A stretch of DNA of 64,000 bases, taken from Peltaster fructicola (Eukaryota; Ascomycota; Dothideomycetes). The translations under genes were made by a program, and so were the position numbers. Positions 63,783-64,000 of this stretch are shown here, in pieces. The notes under the pieces are model-generated. The model ran no database searches and was not told where the DNA came from. It saw only the letters and a program-made list of their open reading frames with translations. Positions within the stretch are counted from its first letter, which is position 1. Each line of letters opens with the position of its first letter. The DNA lies in assembly GCA_001592805.2 (NCBI GenBank), contig CP051142.1, positions 868,001 to 932,000 of the forward strand. Reading direction: 5' to 3'.

Positions 63783-64000
63783 ATGCCGGTCAAGGCTACA
63801 CCTCGATTCATCTTCCTGTTGATCACCTGCTCAGTATTGCTCGGAATCATCTTTGTCACATCTTTCCGCTACCAACCGCAAGGCACTCGCGATCCAGCCC
63901 GGGGCACTATCGAAGAAGGTCGCAATGGTCACCGACCACTCATGGAGATAGAAGAGGAGGTTGACATGACGATGGTGAAGAGCGGCAGTATCATGCCGAA
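63783..64000 (+). CDS. Erv2-type FAD-linked sulfhydryl oxidase, N-terminal part (cut by window edge)
   Basis: This is the beginning of a gene from ATG 63783, running off the right edge after about 72 codons. It starts MPVKATPRFIFLLITCSVLL and continues hydrophobic (GIIFVTSF), a type II membrane anchor. A charged linker with many Glu residues leads to MTMVKSGSIMP, which resembles the VxxGxIMPK entry to the Erv1/ALR fold just before the helical FAD domain. Erv2-type enzymes make disulfides in the ER lumen and pass them to protein disulfide isomerase. The active-site CxxC lies beyond the window, so the call rests on this short entry motif and the membrane anchor. Confidence 0.6.
   Translation, partial: MPVKATPRFIFLLITCSVLLGIIFVTSFRYQPQGTRDPARGTIEEGRNGHRPLMEIEEEVDMTMVKSGSIMP

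Noticed and set aside
1-64000. tRNA genes and CRISPR arrays
   Set aside because: Scanning for GTTCGANTC-type box B motifs found none with a matching box A and stem; no spaced repeat arrays were seen.

Overview
The window reads as nuclear DNA of a filamentous ascomycete (Pezizomycotina), most likely a Dothideomycete. The evidence is dense genes on both strands, introns of only about 43-61 bp with GTRNGT donors, CTRAY branch points and YAG acceptors, and fungal-type families throughout (Nup159, Ldb17, Srf1, Rsa3, Zn2Cys6 regulator, POD-6/Nak1 kinase, Ura6, HIS1). The class assignment is inference from protein style. No prokaryotic operon, CRISPR array, tRNA or rRNA gene was seen.

Layout. 1-843: end of a HAUS1-like augmin subunit (+). 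997-1352: RSA3 (-). 1536-6027: FG nucleoporin NUP159 (-), divergent from 20S proteasome beta-2 at 6448-7319 (+). 7787-10681: secreted Ser/Thr-rich mucin-like protein (-). 11890-13577: LDB17/Dip1/SPIN90 family (-). 14018-15676: MFS transporter (-). 17273-17839: AN1 zinc-finger protein (-). 18454-20364: WD40-cyclophilin (-), divergent from an NFX1/FAP1-type zinc-finger protein at 20887-24327 (+). 24395-25066: UMP kinase (-), with a small membrane-protein frame immediately upstream. 25815-26826: decayed Thr-rich secreted-protein gene.

27202-34745 is a whole-looking Ty3/gypsy LTR retrotransposon (7.54 kb) with identical 98-bp LTRs, a 4-bp target duplication, Gag, Pol and an extra region after Pol. 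It sits in front of an iron-type alcohol dehydrogenase/maleylacetate reductase (34869-36103). After it come a CHIP-like U-box ligase (36489-37409), SRF1 (37747-38910), a BTB protein (39139-40230), a small Cys-rich secreted protein (40894-41388), a pyridoxal-reductase-type aldo/keto reductase (41883-43008), RPS28 (43686-44056) divergent from HIS1 (44561-45604), and an AVT-type amino-acid transporter (45667-47989).

The right part holds an M20 peptidase (49441 to about 50.6 kb), a GCK-III kinase (51284-53272), a Zn2Cys6 transcription factor (53411-55850), the proteasome adaptor ECM29 (57591-63311), and the start of an Erv2-type sulfhydryl oxidase (63783 to the right edge).

Most genes are unrelated housekeeping neighbours and no biosynthetic cluster is apparent. 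Two proteasome genes occur (beta-2, ECM29) but 50 kb apart. Exon models were assembled by eye; for most spliced genes the exon lengths sum to a multiple of three. HAUS1 and ECM29 do not close: each is one base out of frame. The retrotransposon, with its short LTRs, C2H2-finger Gag and third coding region, is the most distinctive item.
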